Origin: Saprospiraceae bacterium | GTDB lineage: Bacteria; Bacteroidota; Bacteroidia; Chitinophagales; Saprospiraceae | DNA length: 64,000 nucleotides | Direction of reading: 5' to 3' | NCBI GenBank assembly: GCA_016710585.1 | Contig: JADJVN010000001.1 | Coordinates: 372,001 to 436,000 of the forward strand | Part shown: positions 63,933 to 64,000 of the stretch, in pieces | How the letters are laid out: each line of letters begins with the position of its first letter | Numbering within the stretch: the stretch's first letter is position 1 | Position numbers and translations under genes: made by a program | Notes under the pieces: model-generated | Told to the model about the DNA's origin: nothing | The model's input: only the letters and a program-made list of their open reading frames with translations | Database searches by the model: none

Positions 63933-64000
63933 TAGCTAATTGTTTGGCGTTCTATTTCAAACTAGTCGTTCAAGTTTGCCTTTTCTTTTAATCAGATTTT

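Overview
The window is AT-rich DNA from a member of the Bacteroidota, probably a Saprospiria/Chitinophagia-type environmental lineage. The evidence is type IX secretion genes (a PorP/SprF homologue, type A and type B sorting domains), TAnnTTTG-type promoters, DUF937, DUF3667 and DUF1287 proteins, and Lgt of the Bacteroidota type. Genes start without obvious Shine-Dalgarno sequences. No rRNA is present and there is one tRNA (Cys).

Chromosomal left part (1-12.6 kb): a lipoprotein, a thioredoxin/MsrA-like secreted protein, a glycosyltransferase-epimerase pair, a lipoprotein, a small island scar next to tRNA-Cys (an hsdM remnant plus a REP-associated transposase between 74-bp direct repeats), galactokinase, two secreted proteins, and a methionine operon (gamma-synthase and homoserine dehydrogenase) behind a SAM-I riboswitch.

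Accessory part 1 (12.8-32.9 kb): an Rpn-type nuclease gene followed by two partial copies of its 3' end. Next come two near-identical modules (a short ssb, CCGTA repeats, an outward promoter, an attC-like end). Each module is joined at the same GTTA to different cargo: a decayed STAND NTPase with a nuclease domain, and a DUF4304-like gene. Further attC-like sites surround small cassette-like genes. An inactivated tyrosine recombinase/IS91 pair, a decayed AbiE toxin-antitoxin locus with palindromic operators, and a decayed propeller gene follow. A 600-bp C/G homopolymer stretch at 32.3-32.9 kb looks like a sequencing or assembly artefact.

Middle (33-38.9 kb): a type IX secretion cluster of PorP/SprF, a secreted metalloprotease, and a very large PKD-repeat protein with a C-terminal sorting domain, split by one frameshift.

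Accessory part 2 (39.3-47.4 kb): a second decayed large STAND-like gene, a triple tandem repeat, an intact AbiE-type pair, a group II intron-like remnant, and a RelE/HigA-type pair whose toxin has a nonsense codon.

Chromosomal right part (47.4-64 kb): bacilliredoxin, two Hsp20 chaperones, DUF937 and DUF3667 proteins, Lgt, two L,D-transpeptidases, a frameshifted AMP nucleosidase, an ABC exporter, a secreted T9SS cargo protein, a cation/proton antiporter, CorA, a GNAT acetyltransferase and an FkbM methyltransferase.

Most accessory genes carry frameshifts while most housekeeping genes are intact, so the accessory decay is probably real. The two housekeeping frameshifts (PKD protein, amn) could be sequence errors.
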